Of a stretch of DNA of 64,000 nucleotides, positions 58,801-64,000 are shown piece after piece. Both the position numbers and the translations under genes were made by a program. This stretch comes from Burkholderiaceae bacterium (lineage in GTDB: Bacteria > Pseudomonadota > Gammaproteobacteria > Burkholderiales > Burkholderiaceae_C). Location of the stretch: the NCBI GenBank assembly GCA_913776825.1, contig CAJYPV010000027.1:310001-374000 (forward strand), given 5' to 3'. The notes beneath the pieces were generated by a model. The model saw only the letters and a list, made by a program, of their open reading frames with translations. It was not told where the DNA came from and did no database searches. The first letter of the stretch is position 1. Each line of letters starts with the position of its first letter.

Positions 58801-60328
58801 TCGCCTCGGCGACACCCGGCCGCTGGTCAACGGATTGACCTCCGACGACATGAGCGGCAGCCTGTCCGGCAACCTCATCGTCAACACCCATCCGCACGAC
58901 GTGTCGGTGATCCAGGCAGGTCGCGACATCCTCTATGCGAATGTGGATGTGGCGGGCCCCGGCGTGCTGGAGATCAGCGCCGGTCGGCATGTGATCCAGA
59001 ACGACCGTGCGACGCTCAACAGCCTCGGCCCGGTGCTCTCCAGCGATGCGCGGCCTGGCGCCAGCATCGTGGTGCAGGCCGGTGTGGGCCCGCAGGGGCC
59101 CGATGAGGCCGGGCTGCTGCAGCGTTATCTCAATCCGGCCAATCTGGCGGTGGCGGGTCAGTCGCTGGCCGAGCAGCCGGGCAAGGTCATCAAGACCTAT
59201 GGGTCGGAGCTGGCGGACTGGTTGAGCGATCGCTATGCCTTCAAGGGCACGGCGGAGGACGCGATGCGCTTCTTCAACGGCCTGGCGCCCGAACAGCAGC
59301 GCCTCTTCGCGCGGCAGATCTTCTTCGCTGAATTGCGGGAGGCGGGACGTGAGTACACCGCGGTCGACGGGCCGCGCACCGGCAGCTATCTGCGCGGACG
59401 CAACGCCATCGCCGCGATGTTCCCGCTGCAGAACCCGCAGTCGCCGGCCGTCACCGGCAGCGGCAATCTGCTGATGTATGGCGGCGCAGGCATCCACACC
59501 GATCTGGGTGGCGACATCCAGGTGCTCACCCCGGCGGGCGCACAGACCTACGGCGTCGAAGGCGCGGCGCCGCCGTCGACGGCGGGCCTGATCACCCGAG
59601 GCCGTGGCGACATCCAGCTCTATGCGCTGGACAGCATCCTGCTGGGCCAGAGCCGGGTGATGACCACCTTCGGCGGCGACATCCTGGCCTGGTCGGCCCG
59701 GGGCGACATCAATGCGGGCCGAGGCGCCAAGACCACGGTGGTCTTCACGCCACCGCGCCGGGTCTACGACCTGGTGGGCAATGTGAGCCTGTCACCGGAT
59801 GTGCCGAGCACCGGCGCGGGCATCGCCACGCTCAATCCGCTGTCCGAAGTGAAGCCGGGGGACATCGACCTCATCGCCCCGCTGGGCACGGTGGACGCGG
59901 GCGAAGCGGGCATCCGGGTCTCCGGCAACATCAACATCGCGGCGCTGCAGGTCGCGAATGCGGCCAACATCCAGGTGAAGGGCGCGTCCGCCGGATTGCC
60001 CACGGTCGCGGCGGTCAATGTCAGCGCCCTGACCAGCGCCAGCACGGCGGCCAGCACCGCCGCCGCCGCGGCGCAGGAGGTGCTGCAACGGGAACGCGAG
60101 GCGGTGCGGCAGCAGCAGCCCTCGACCTTCACCGTCCGGGTGCTCGGCTTCGGTCAGGAGACCGCACCGGCGCCAGCCGGGACCAGCTCGCCGGCCACCA
60201 GCCGCGCGTCGGTGCCGTATGACCCGAACAGCCCGGTGCAGATCCTCGGCCATGGCAAGGCGCTGGATCCGGCCCTGATGAGCCAGCTCACCGAGGCCGA
60301 ACGACGCGCGCTCGCCAACAAGCCATGA
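46898..60328 (+). CDS. Giant two-partner-secretion adhesin TpsA (filamentous haemagglutinin family, DUF3739-type C-terminus)
   Basis: 4,476 residues. A long signal peptide (MKQTHKGGRVAIS..., cleavage near AQAQT at about 44) is followed by an Ala-rich spacer. The TPS secretion domain lies from about residue 130 (GGLVVDTQSLTAGWIGAKSP, SRAILNWETFHVGRDTTVQF, NRNGILFAGSSQINTRNLVA). Thousands of residues of beta-helix repeats with Gly/Asp-rich turns follow. A Ser/Asn/Thr run lies at about 1526, an LPAGTVL-type segment at 3050-3160 and two 60-residue GLPPG...ALYGAFSW repeats at 3243 and 3307. The C-terminal 550 residues (VDYSAGVRGGQRDRVAVGPV, PGDIDLIAPLGTVDAGEAGI) look like DUF3739. TpsB is next downstream. 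No toxin domain was recognised at the C terminus, so adhesion or matrix is likelier than contact-dependent inhibition. Confidence 0.95.
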   Translation: MKQTHKGGRVAISATEPTWAPAPLARAVALMLAMGGGVGTAQAQTAFSPAWFASKGATQNTTAQTGRLPNGRPAAEAAGAATSDVARQKLQRSMANLGATAQAIAAEQARQAAARAATGAAAGAVPNGLTPGGLVVDTQSLTAGWIGAKSPVQSLDAGHTTVTIEQTQSRAILNWETFHVGRDTTVQFQQQSDWAVLNKVNDPLARPSQIQGQIKGDGTVLIVNRNGILFAGSSQINTRNLVAAAAAISDDQFRKQGIYSSGNTPSFTDAMGRVEVQAGAQITTHSPKSATVGGGYALLLGAEVRNDGQITTPSGQTVLAAGDQFHIRPGAGTEGNLGSTTVGQEVAAVRGAGSRAGTVVNSGLISAPNGDISLTGHSVTQAGVVVSTTSTARRGTVHLSTRASDDTGTVTLTPGSVTAILLDDQSAPALDAVRDAALKDLGAAGNNASGVFDHLSTVVDRRDLSRIEIVSGGTVDAQGGSLALATGGEMAITAVKRTLIDPGAQLDVSGAVGVKVAMESNNLLINAQGNEQRDAPINRDDKSLNSLDLWIDRRQLVFVPAGTQGYATDRWYTAGGLLEVSGYVATSQHGVGEWMAQGGTVTVTGGDLVTRSGASINLSGGTLDVATGMIRQSWIKGSDGRLHEVSSAPGDLLYAGLYRGFSSEHVRWGSGGTEAFYNPLIAPQQRLENGYTVGRDAGKLVVATRSAVLDGTVVGDTYLSPRQLQAPQTDLEGYHQAQTAAPRGAQLIVGQYRPVYDAASGLMRHQLSAVVDQVIVKEAGPAARPGGASTPVAASSLDEAVPADRQGVITLDAARWRGADLGAIRLAAARGIEVHDDLSVADGGDLVLYAPRVSLGADLTAHSGSIRVGNVLRQPQQVTGNPVQDSSLPVPAGVAGGITVDSGVRLDASGRFTDLRAADGSPALQAHLDGGLISLRSTDSVHLAKGSTLDVSSGAVVAEDGHVSGGQGGSVQLGAGLALSSGGTRGTASLVLDGDIRGHGVKGGGTLAIESASGVVIGGQSQSVDGLLKAGASSWVDLVLLKPLELPVAAGGVLPADYQYVVSHVNPGELIGSTGVSTTVRLVTQADWLPPAESYSIRIDGWYADRTPDGFMVSRGLSQPQVFMPFIPKGAVVTFLNDAKSVAAYAKFVVPGDVFPQGLPIPDRVVRFHAGDRAPFDLTLRLEAGARLPAGAVLPVDVAVAPTTSLSPTLFQSGFANYDVRGHLGVALPDGVALDVTQPVLRGVAPLPLTGAELAAAFQPFLPPLNLEDATHGVLTPRGGASVALSAGLPTAQAKVGDAGDLVVGQGSRIRVDTGQRVALSSRGSLKVDGLLQAQGGEISLLGPQSVLDQRDLAHGGLMADGWAGDRAIELGAHAVLDASAATSVAVDALGRRYGGVTDGGRIVVGGELKASGARALTSDAFVVVQPGAVIDASGGAVTLDLPGQGAQTVVSQGGDIQLSSASGLLIQGTLRAQAGGAGASGGRLTVALEAPHLATANTDPELLAMRSLTLRQQAAHSAGAGTSMSSNTSNTSSTSSAPAYGQAELGVDQVRQGGFSSLSLYSNGLLSLAGNVDLSLDRELRVHAGAIAAEKGTDPTAEMRLAAPHVVLGGIIDNISYSDAYQRPSYQGGISALPTVGRLTVRGELIDVQGVVTTGLDRTVGFNREQRAGLRQLNLVSDGDLRFVDGDSLPSGYNINELSSTGDILLRAAQVYPGTGVSARVLAGRLTDASVNPDSRLVVERADAPLSAIGPSAAAPLPDLPYSVFGSLQLSAAHVDQNGIVRAPLGNLTLGSPGGTVGATQTVQLGAGSLTSVSAAGLVMPYGGTADGVNYTQDGRPVALRGVGTTGNITLAGARIAVDSGAVLDLSGGGDLRGAGFVSGRGGSIDARMHPLMQMSSDGFVLPDLASHAVYAIVPGYHAAYAPADGGGAVAPAVGRQVTLSAQDVPGLPAGTYTLLPSQYALLPGAFRVEISHDASGRSTDAAIAMRNGSYQVSGTLSTANTGQRDSLSSQVIVTPGALLRRYSEYNETSYADFVLKQASLSGTVRAMLPADAKTLTLSLPSSADSALRFEGRADFTPAKGGHGGTAALTATSVFSWDSAIELRAEGQRPTAGFSGLSVLASDLNALGAARLTVGGSLVSTHGVQVNGSDQSNFIDVAGTVGQISLRPGAVLQAPEVLLVTNSTAGGIDIDAGAGIRTLGAGKAAFDATEGYVYRLGAVSLVGASNGAMTVLAPTVSSTAAEGGGTIRIGGCTADCAQPAQLYAEGTLVAATRGSVDMKESVRFGAKDLVLAVGAVNAGSATALADAQTRGVLTPGLSLNQSVLDRLMKGDTATGAPALERLVLTAGESINFFGTVSLDTTQAASGQGGLNLVLSTPALYGWGEADDVARITTGKLTWAGLAGAAPTPVLGGRGSGAGQLQVQARTIEFGMDRSAQPSGVEDFGRTILGFGEVRLSASERITANHKGSLTVAESMVMGEHGAQLAGGHLVLSTPLLTGASGSVHRIRSAGSLDVVAPSGAGGVTPPATPAPSVETGAELRLSGQTVQLDTAVVLPSGKLVVSADEDLRLGDRAQLDLAGRSIALLDQTRYSWGGDVSLQSLHGNISQAAGSRIDVSARQNHAGLLSVIALDDEAGRVSLQGQLLGSSSGSEDVGGSRVPYRAGGLELRARQFGDGPDLSADFAAFNQRLNEGGVTGSRSFQIRQGDLTIGNELRAHAVSVSLDGGRLTMAGTIDASGEQVGSIHLAAANGLTVAGTALLDAHGTALRVDSSGQIIDSPNRAMVVLDSGRGTLTLSEGARVDLRHGTASTAGDGRDRGTLELIAPRVGSTGQSTDADAATRGDIAIDARGPIGIQGAQSIAVYGKQVDRDAPWGTDPAASGRPYQVIDQAYLDARHAEASRFIDQALTNATLLDGQLAGLNTAAYRDRFHLRPALEIASATADGDLVVRGDLDLSGHRYASLNPHAARTAVYGSGEVGLLTLRAGGDLSIYGSINDGFAPPPTTPDDPGWILTQGVQRFGGDVVVPQTGVTLAEGTIYPAGKTLNYAITAKDVTLPAQTVLPTAVRLDRALLLPAGTVLAADVKAADGAVLWAAGTIVGAAGASIPAGAQLMPGSRLPVAVTLATLVWPKDVALPVAMVQAGSLALPVGALIAAGTQVKLPDDAPYLQLRPADADGRQGRQWAIAQMLPEGSLSWSLRLVAGADLGAADSRLRNTQGTGHLTLADTHYGVEIKAGGVVAGLNWGGINAILAAVGELPPGISDPHELLGKTEADIVALYGAFSWSDFGLPLDFWSPGQGNILKGLTLQGADAVLAVAGGLPPGFNDVREMVGKTESELVALYGAFSWDDFGMPADFWTAAAGNGSTLNLPATASVKSPGISVVRTGTGDLSLIAGGQMALRSAYGVYTAGTPSSLGSAALDAPYQQPRGRIAGGSVLGTVALGQSAAYEALVSGSDSLYRAWYPHGGGNLSVDVGGHLTGDSWSSSGETAWASSSVGNWLWRQGTGGTPGVEPVPTAWWINFGTYASRESNGVSYWPAVVGFTGLGTLGGGNATIRVGGDAGVITQKTTAPATLNNSNSTAARSEGLVLAVGSSGRVLADGQVLQTGGGDLEVTIGGGWNSHLDGRLSGGVAGVAQTHELYGAMVNLRGAINLAAGQVGTIERFYGGVQDARELRAADPFVSTASRATGGLMLMPGDSVAAVRSRGDLVLGGAGDPGLVLTPNGTAFRASSGSGEMGTSWFTLWSDRTALSLNSVGGQLALDTRASESSAQTANGNWDFTSRGGWFLLPGKVSAWAPAGSIYYGTSASFGNTEGAATQWNTAGLLLAPLGERRIELLAGQSLYGGGQPISSSGADPAIMATVQHPAFAGYDKDASTQAALAANGQADGALVGYGLQPLLVFGVNTVGERAVATTASEPSRFYAAQGDIVGLQTGTVVDYSAGVRGGQRDRVAVGPVAIKAGRDIVYTGTRLGDTRPLVNGLTSDDMSGSLSGNLIVNTHPHDVSVIQAGRDILYANVDVAGPGVLEISAGRHVIQNDRATLNSLGPVLSSDARPGASIVVQAGVGPQGPDEAGLLQRYLNPANLAVAGQSLAEQPGKVIKTYGSELADWLSDRYAFKGTAEDAMRFFNGLAPEQQRLFARQIFFAELREAGREYTAVDGPRTGSYLRGRNAIAAMFPLQNPQSPAVTGSGNLLMYGGAGIHTDLGGDIQVLTPAGAQTYGVEGAAPPSTAGLITRGRGDIQLYALDSILLGQSRVMTTFGGDILAWSARGDINAGRGAKTTVVFTPPRRVYDLVGNVSLSPDVPSTGAGIATLNPLSEVKPGDIDLIAPLGTVDAGEAGIRVSGNINIAALQVANAANIQVKGASAGLPTVAAVNVSALTSASTAASTAAAAAQEVLQREREAVRQQQPSTFTVRVLGFGQETAPAPAGTSSPATSRASVPYDPNSPVQILGHGKALDPALMSQLTEAERRALANKP

Positions 60329-60400
60329 CGATGTGACGGCTTGGCGCCGTCGCGCCGTGGCGCGTGGCGAGCGCGCCTGACGGATCGCGCTTCACCCCAA

Positions 60401-60432
60401 GCCCCTGCTGGCCAGTCCCGCAGGGGCTTTTT
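60401..60432 (+). terminator. Rho-independent terminator after tpsA
   Basis: GCCCCTGC and GCAGGGGC form the stem, followed by TTTTT, 72 bases past the tpsA stop. It separates tpsA from tpsB, which has its own predicted promoter. Confidence 0.9.
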
Positions 60433-60504
60433 CATCGGCGATCCATCTCGAGGTTCTTCCTGCATCGCCGCGGCCCGGCGTGGGCATCGGCCTCATCGCC
60501 TGGG

Positions 60505-60524
60505 TCGACGCAAATCCGCGTCGA
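60505..60524. promoter_or_regulatory. Inverted repeat upstream of the tpsB promoter
   Basis: TCGACGC-AAATCC-GCGTCGA, seven-base arms, followed by AGATTTTTA. Could be an operator or a weak second terminator, 30 bases upstream of the predicted tpsB promoter. Confidence 0.4.
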
Positions 60525-60553
60525 AGATTTTTATGAAGTTTTCGTGACTTGGC

Positions 60554-60579
60554 GCGGTTTCCAGGCGCGTGCGACGTCT
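60554..60579 (+). promoter_or_regulatory. Predicted ECF-sigma promoter of tpsB
   Basis: GCGGTTTCCAGGCGCGTGCG then ACGTCT: GCGGTT to CGTC (60575) is 21 bases, as in the fecR and tpsA sites. Both this and the fecR site have a TTTTT(A)TGAAG stretch 20-23 bases upstream. It lies 110 bases before the tpsB ATG. Confidence 0.65.
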
Positions 60580-60688
60580 AGGTATCAAGACGTGAGGCTG
60601 ACATCTGTCGCCGCCAGCATGACGGCGGGCGACGCCAGGTGTCGCCGCTTCGGCGTCCATCCAAGAACACAGGAACGGGGCAGAGCAG

Positions 60689-62410
60689 ATGAGGGAGTTG
60701 ACAGTGACCGGGCCCGCTTCGGCGACGTGGCCGGCGCGGCCGAGGGCATGTCCTGCGGCGCGGCGCACGACGCTCGGCGATGCGCTCCGGATCGTCGCGG
60801 GCGCGGCGGCGCTGGTGTCGGGCCTGGCGCATGCGCAGGGCTCGGCCGCCGAGGCGCCGCCCCGCGCCGAGCCCGGCGCCCCCGCCGCGGTGAAGCCCTC
60901 GGCGAACGACACCGCCCCGACGGCGCCAGTCGACGTCTTCGAATTTCTGGTGCGTGGCAATACCGTGCTGGACGCCCGCACCATCGAGCGCGCGGTGACA
61001 CCGTTCCTCGGCCCGGCGCGGTCCCGTCAGGATCTGGAATCGGCGCGTGAAGCGCTGGCGGCCGCGTACCAGGCGGCGGGCTACCAGTCCGCGCATGTGG
61101 ACCTGCCGGAGCAATCCTTCACCGACGGCATCGTGCTGCTGCTGGTCAACGAAGTGCGCATCGGCCGACTGCGGGTCACCGGCAGCGAATACACCTCGCT
61201 GCGGACGGTGAAGGACCAGGTCCCGTCCTTGAGCGAGGGCCAGGTGCCCAACTTCGAGCAGGCGCAAGTCGAGCTGAATGCGCTCAACCGCAGCGGACAG
61301 CGCCAGGTGATGCCGCTGGTGCGACCGGGCAGCCTGCCGGGCACCATGGATGTGGACCTGAAGGTGGACGACCGCAGCCCCTGGCGGGCCAGCGTCGGCC
61401 TCAACAACGACAAGAGCGCCGACACGCGTGACCTGCGCCTGAGCCTGTCCATCGGTCACGACAACCTCTGGCAACTCGGCCACAGCGCTTCGCTCAGCCT
61501 GTATGCGACGCCGCAGGACTTCAGCCAGACGAACGTCGTCTCCGGCAGCTACACCGCACCGCTGCGGGCGAGCGCCTGGAGCGTGGAGGCGTCGGGCTAT
61601 GTCTCCGACAGCAACATGGCGACGCTCGGCGGCACCACGGTGCTCGGCAAAGGCTATTCCGCCGGCCTGAAGACCAGCTACGCGGTGCCCGACAGCGGCG
61701 CCTGGTGGCACAGCCTCAGCCTGGGCCTGGACTTCAAGCGCAATCGGGAGTCGCTGCGGGTCGGCGCGACGGGTGACACGGTGCCGCTGGACTATGTGCC
61801 GATCACGCTGGCCTACGCCGGCGTGCGCCAAGGCGAGCGCAGCCAGCTGAGCCTGGCCTTGTCGGCGGTGACGGGCGCGCGCCTGCTCGGCTACGGCAGC
61901 GACTGGCGCGCGTTCGACTACAAGCGCTACAAGTCCTCGCCGAGCTTCCTGGTGCTCAAGGGCGATCTGAACGGCAGCCTGACGATGGACAGCGGCGCCC
62001 AGCTCGCGATGCGGCTGGCGGTGCAGGCCAGCGATTCGCCGCTGGTCTCCAGCGAGCAGATGGCCGCCGGCGGCATGAATTCGGTGCGGGGCTATCTGTC
62101 GGCCGAACGGGTCGGCGATGTGGGTGTCGTGGGTGCGCTGGAAGCGCGCACGCCGGCCCTGACCGTGCCGGAGATCGCGCTGGACAACGCCCGGCTCTAC
62201 AGCTTCTTCGACTTCGGTCACCTGCGACTGCGCGAGCCGTTGCCGGAACAGCAGAGCCGCTTCACCGTGTTCTCGCTGGGCCTGGGCACCAGCTTCGGTC
62301 TCGGCCGGCAGGTCAGCGGTCGGCTGGACCTCGGTTATCCGTTGCGCGCGGGCGATCGCACCGAGCGACACGACCCGCGCCTCACCTTCCATCTCAATGC
62401 CAGCTACTGA
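60689..62410 (+). CDS. Two-partner-secretion outer-membrane transporter TpsB (ShlB/FhaC/HecB family)
   Basis: 573 residues. Signal region about 1-49 (VAGAAALVSGLAHAQ) with an extended N-terminus. Two POTRA-like domains follow: FEFLVRGNTVLDARTIERAV, LAAAYQAAGYQSAHVDLPEQ, VNEVRIGRLRVTG. The barrel has SVGLNNDKSADTRDLRLSLS, the conserved motif LVSSEQMAAGGMNSVRGYLS (VRGY in the barrel-inserting loop) and ends HDPRLTFHLNASY. It should export the TpsA encoded just upstream. Confidence 0.95.
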   Translation: MRELTVTGPASATWPARPRACPAARRTTLGDALRIVAGAAALVSGLAHAQGSAAEAPPRAEPGAPAAVKPSANDTAPTAPVDVFEFLVRGNTVLDARTIERAVTPFLGPARSRQDLESAREALAAAYQAAGYQSAHVDLPEQSFTDGIVLLLVNEVRIGRLRVTGSEYTSLRTVKDQVPSLSEGQVPNFEQAQVELNALNRSGQRQVMPLVRPGSLPGTMDVDLKVDDRSPWRASVGLNNDKSADTRDLRLSLSIGHDNLWQLGHSASLSLYATPQDFSQTNVVSGSYTAPLRASAWSVEASGYVSDSNMATLGGTTVLGKGYSAGLKTSYAVPDSGAWWHSLSLGLDFKRNRESLRVGATGDTVPLDYVPITLAYAGVRQGERSQLSLALSAVTGARLLGYGSDWRAFDYKRYKSSPSFLVLKGDLNGSLTMDSGAQLAMRLAVQASDSPLVSSEQMAAGGMNSVRGYLSAERVGDVGVVGALEARTPALTVPEIALDNARLYSFFDFGHLRLREPLPEQQSRFTVFSLGLGTSFGLGRQVSGRLDLGYPLRAGDRTERHDPRLTFHLNASY

Positions 62411-62462
62411 GCCGGCCGTTGTCATGTTCCATCGAATCAAGACTTTCGCGGAGATCCCCGCC

Positions 62463-64000
62463 ATGCGACGTTTTCTCTTCCTTGCGTTCTCGCTGCTGGC
62501 CGCGCTCTGGCCGGGACTCTCCCATGCCTGGTGGCAGGCCGACTGGGCCTACCGCAAGCCCATCACGCTGGATGCCGGCCCGCAAGGCGCCGCGCTGGGC
62601 GGTGACAGCGGCCGCACGCCCGTGCTGCTGCGGCTGCACACCGGCAACTTCAGCTTCCAGGGCGTGTCCGAGACCGGCGCCGATCTGCGCTTCATCGCCG
62701 CCGACGACAAGACGTTGCTGAACCACCAGATCGAGCAATTCGATCCGCTGCTGGGCATGGCGCTGGTGTGGGTGGATGTGCCGTCGCTGCCGGCCGGCGC
62801 GCCGCAGAAGATCTGGATGTACTACGGCAATCCGAAAGCCCCGGCGGGCGGCAATGGTCAGCGCAGCTTCGATCCGGACTACACCCTGGTCTATCACTTC
62901 GCCGAGTCCGGCGCGCCGGCTCGCGACACCACCGCCTACGGCAACCATGCGCAGACCACCACGGCCAGCGCCGAAGGCACGGTCATCGGCCGGGGCGCGC
63001 AGTTGGGCCGCGCACCGCTGATGCTGCCGGCCTCGCCGTCGCTCGCGCTGGCTGCCGGCGCAGCTTTCACCTTCAGCGCGTGGGTGCGTCCGGACGCGGT
63101 GAACGATCGGCAGGTGATCTATGCGCGCCGCGATGGCGGCAGCCAATTGGTGATCGGAATCGATCAGGGCATCCCGTTCGTGGAGGTCAATGGTCAGCGC
63201 AGCGCGCCGGGTCTGCCGATCGCCGCCGGACAGTGGTCGCATCTGGCCTTGAAGGCCGAGTCCGGCGCCGTGACGCTGCTGGTCGGCGGTCGGACGGCTG
63301 CCCGACTGGCGGTGGCGCTGCCGGCGCTGAACACGCCGGCATCGGTGGGCGCGGATGCGGGGCAGGGTTCGGCGTTTGTCGGCGCCATCGATGAACTGCG
63401 GCTGTCCAAGGTCGCGCGTCCCGAGGCGCTGCTGCTCGCCGATGCGGTCTCGCAGGGCGCCGAGTCGCGGCTCAGCCAGTTCGGCCCGGACGAGCAGCAG
63501 GCCGGCAAGAGCCACTTCGGTTTCATCCTCGCGGCCATGCCGCTGGATGCCTGGGTGGTGGTGGGCCTGCTGGGACTGATGATGGTGATCTCCTGGATCA
63601 TCATGATCGGCAAGGGCCGCAGCTTCGGTGCGATGGAGCGGGCCAATGCGGACTTCATGACCCACTTCCGCGAGACCGCCGGCCATGCGCTGGATTCGTT
63701 GGTCAAGCGGCAGACGGTGGCCGAGGGCGTGAAGGCCGATTCGCCGCTGTGGCGACTTTATGCCGTGGCCATCGAGGAACTCGAGCGGCGCCATGCCAAC
63801 GGCTATGACGTGAATGCGGTGTCGGCCTCGACCATCGGCGCCATCCGGGCGGCGATGGACGGCGTGATGGTGCGCGAATCCGAAAAGATGGCGCGCCGGA
63901 TGAACTGGTTGTCCACGACCATTGAAGGCGCGCCCTATGTCGGCCTGTTCGGCACGGTGATCGGCATCATGCTGGTGTTCGTGGTGGCGGCCATGGCCGG
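62463..64000 (+). CDS. DUF2341/LamG domain protein fused to a MotA/TolQ/ExbB-type proton channel (3' end cut by window edge)
   Basis: About 512 residues are visible. ATG 62463 has GGAG eight bases upstream; ATG 62424 is an in-frame alternative. Signal peptide MRRFLFLAFSLLAALWPGLS then HAWWQADWAYRKPITLDA, which begins a DUF2341 domain (MALVWVDVP, QKIWMYYGNP). A LamG-like concanavalin domain follows (FTFSAWVRPDAVNDRQVIYA, GAIDELRLSKVARPEALL). After residue 350 an ExbB-like channel starts: AWVVVGLLGLMMVISWIIMI, the cytoplasmic AVSASTIGAIRAAMDGVM and YVGLFGTVIGIMLVFVV at the window end. ExbD and TonB genes probably follow. It lies 53 bases after tpsB. Confidence 0.88.
   Translation, partial: MRRFLFLAFSLLAALWPGLSHAWWQADWAYRKPITLDAGPQGAALGGDSGRTPVLLRLHTGNFSFQGVSETGADLRFIAADDKTLLNHQIEQFDPLLGMALVWVDVPSLPAGAPQKIWMYYGNPKAPAGGNGQRSFDPDYTLVYHFAESGAPARDTTAYGNHAQTTTASAEGTVIGRGAQLGRAPLMLPASPSLALAAGAAFTFSAWVRPDAVNDRQVIYARRDGGSQLVIGIDQGIPFVEVNGQRSAPGLPIAAGQWSHLALKAESGAVTLLVGGRTAARLAVALPALNTPASVGADAGQGSAFVGAIDELRLSKVARPEALLLADAVSQGAESRLSQFGPDEQQAGKSHFGFILAAMPLDAWVVVGLLGLMMVISWIIMIGKGRSFGAMERANADFMTHFRETAGHALDSLVKRQTVAEGVKADSPLWRLYAVAIEELERRHANGYDVNAVSASTIGAIRAAMDGVMVRESEKMARRMNWLSTTIEGAPYVGLFGTVIGIMLVFVVAAMA

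Noticed and set aside
47837..59497. Very long minus-strand open frames (about 900-1,000 codons) opposite tpsA
   Set aside because: They mirror the codon bias of tpsA, begin and end without signals and show only His/Arg/Gln/Ala-rich shadow composition.
59000..60328. Contact-dependent inhibition toxin at the TpsA C-terminus
   Set aside because: No VENN/ELYN-type pretoxin motif, no recognisable toxin domain and no immunity gene follows; the end looks like DUF3739.

Overview
The window is high-GC DNA (roughly two-thirds G+C by eye) from a betaproteobacterium, most likely a Burkholderiales member of the Roseateles/Mitsuaria/Rubrivivax type. The main evidence is the housekeeping order rapZ-recN-nadK/hrcA, mutM-mutY, TPR protein-lolB-ispE-tRNA-Gln-prs-rplY-pth, together with the codon bias. 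No species name can be proven from the sequence alone.

Region 1 (1-13.3 kb, minus strand) is one compact cobalamin operon: btuB, cobU, btuF, btuC, btuD, cobB, bluB, cobO, cbiB, cobD (cobC), cobQ and cobT. It covers uptake, corrinoid adenosylation and amidation, aminopropanol arm, lower ligand and nucleotide loop. Many junctions are ATGA or TGATG overlaps. Two unannotated short ORFs fit exactly into such junctions. A B12-box cobalamin riboswitch precedes btuB.

Region 2 (13.6-28.3 kb) is core housekeeping: a Lys/Pro-rich exported protein, pth, rplY, prs, tRNA-Gln, ispE (with an unusual AT-richer C-terminal half), lolB, a TPR protein, mutM, mutY, a small membrane protein, rapZ, recN, nadK, hrcA and a CAU tRNA.

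Region 3 (28.3-41.4 kb) begins right after that tRNA and is accessory. It holds a tandemly duplicated, partly decayed effector/immunity module: effector tails, two exported immunity-like proteins, a T6SS-associated-type domain and several SMI1/KNR4 paralogues and remnants. Next come a BamE-like immunity candidate pair, a RelA/SpoT-type HD hydrolase, a HipBA toxin-antitoxin pair with an array of operator repeats, a membrane-anchored C13 (legumain-like) peptidase, a small conserved protein, and a nuclease-helicase fusion of DUF2075 type behind a perfect palindrome.

Region 4 (41.8-64 kb) starts with a secreted PstS-like protein and a Phd-like/IS5-transposase-like fusion protein. It continues with what looks like one dedicated surface system: an STN+TonB-C protein, a FecI-type sigma factor, a FecR anti-sigma factor, a 4,476-residue two-partner-secretion adhesin (TpsA), its TpsB transporter, and a DUF2341/LamG/ExbB-like proton channel cut by the window edge. 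Three promoters here share the pattern GCGGTT-15 bases-CGTC with identical spacing, in front of fecR, tpsA and tpsB. This suggests that the local sigma factor runs the locus, and it is the strongest candidate for an undescribed system in the window.
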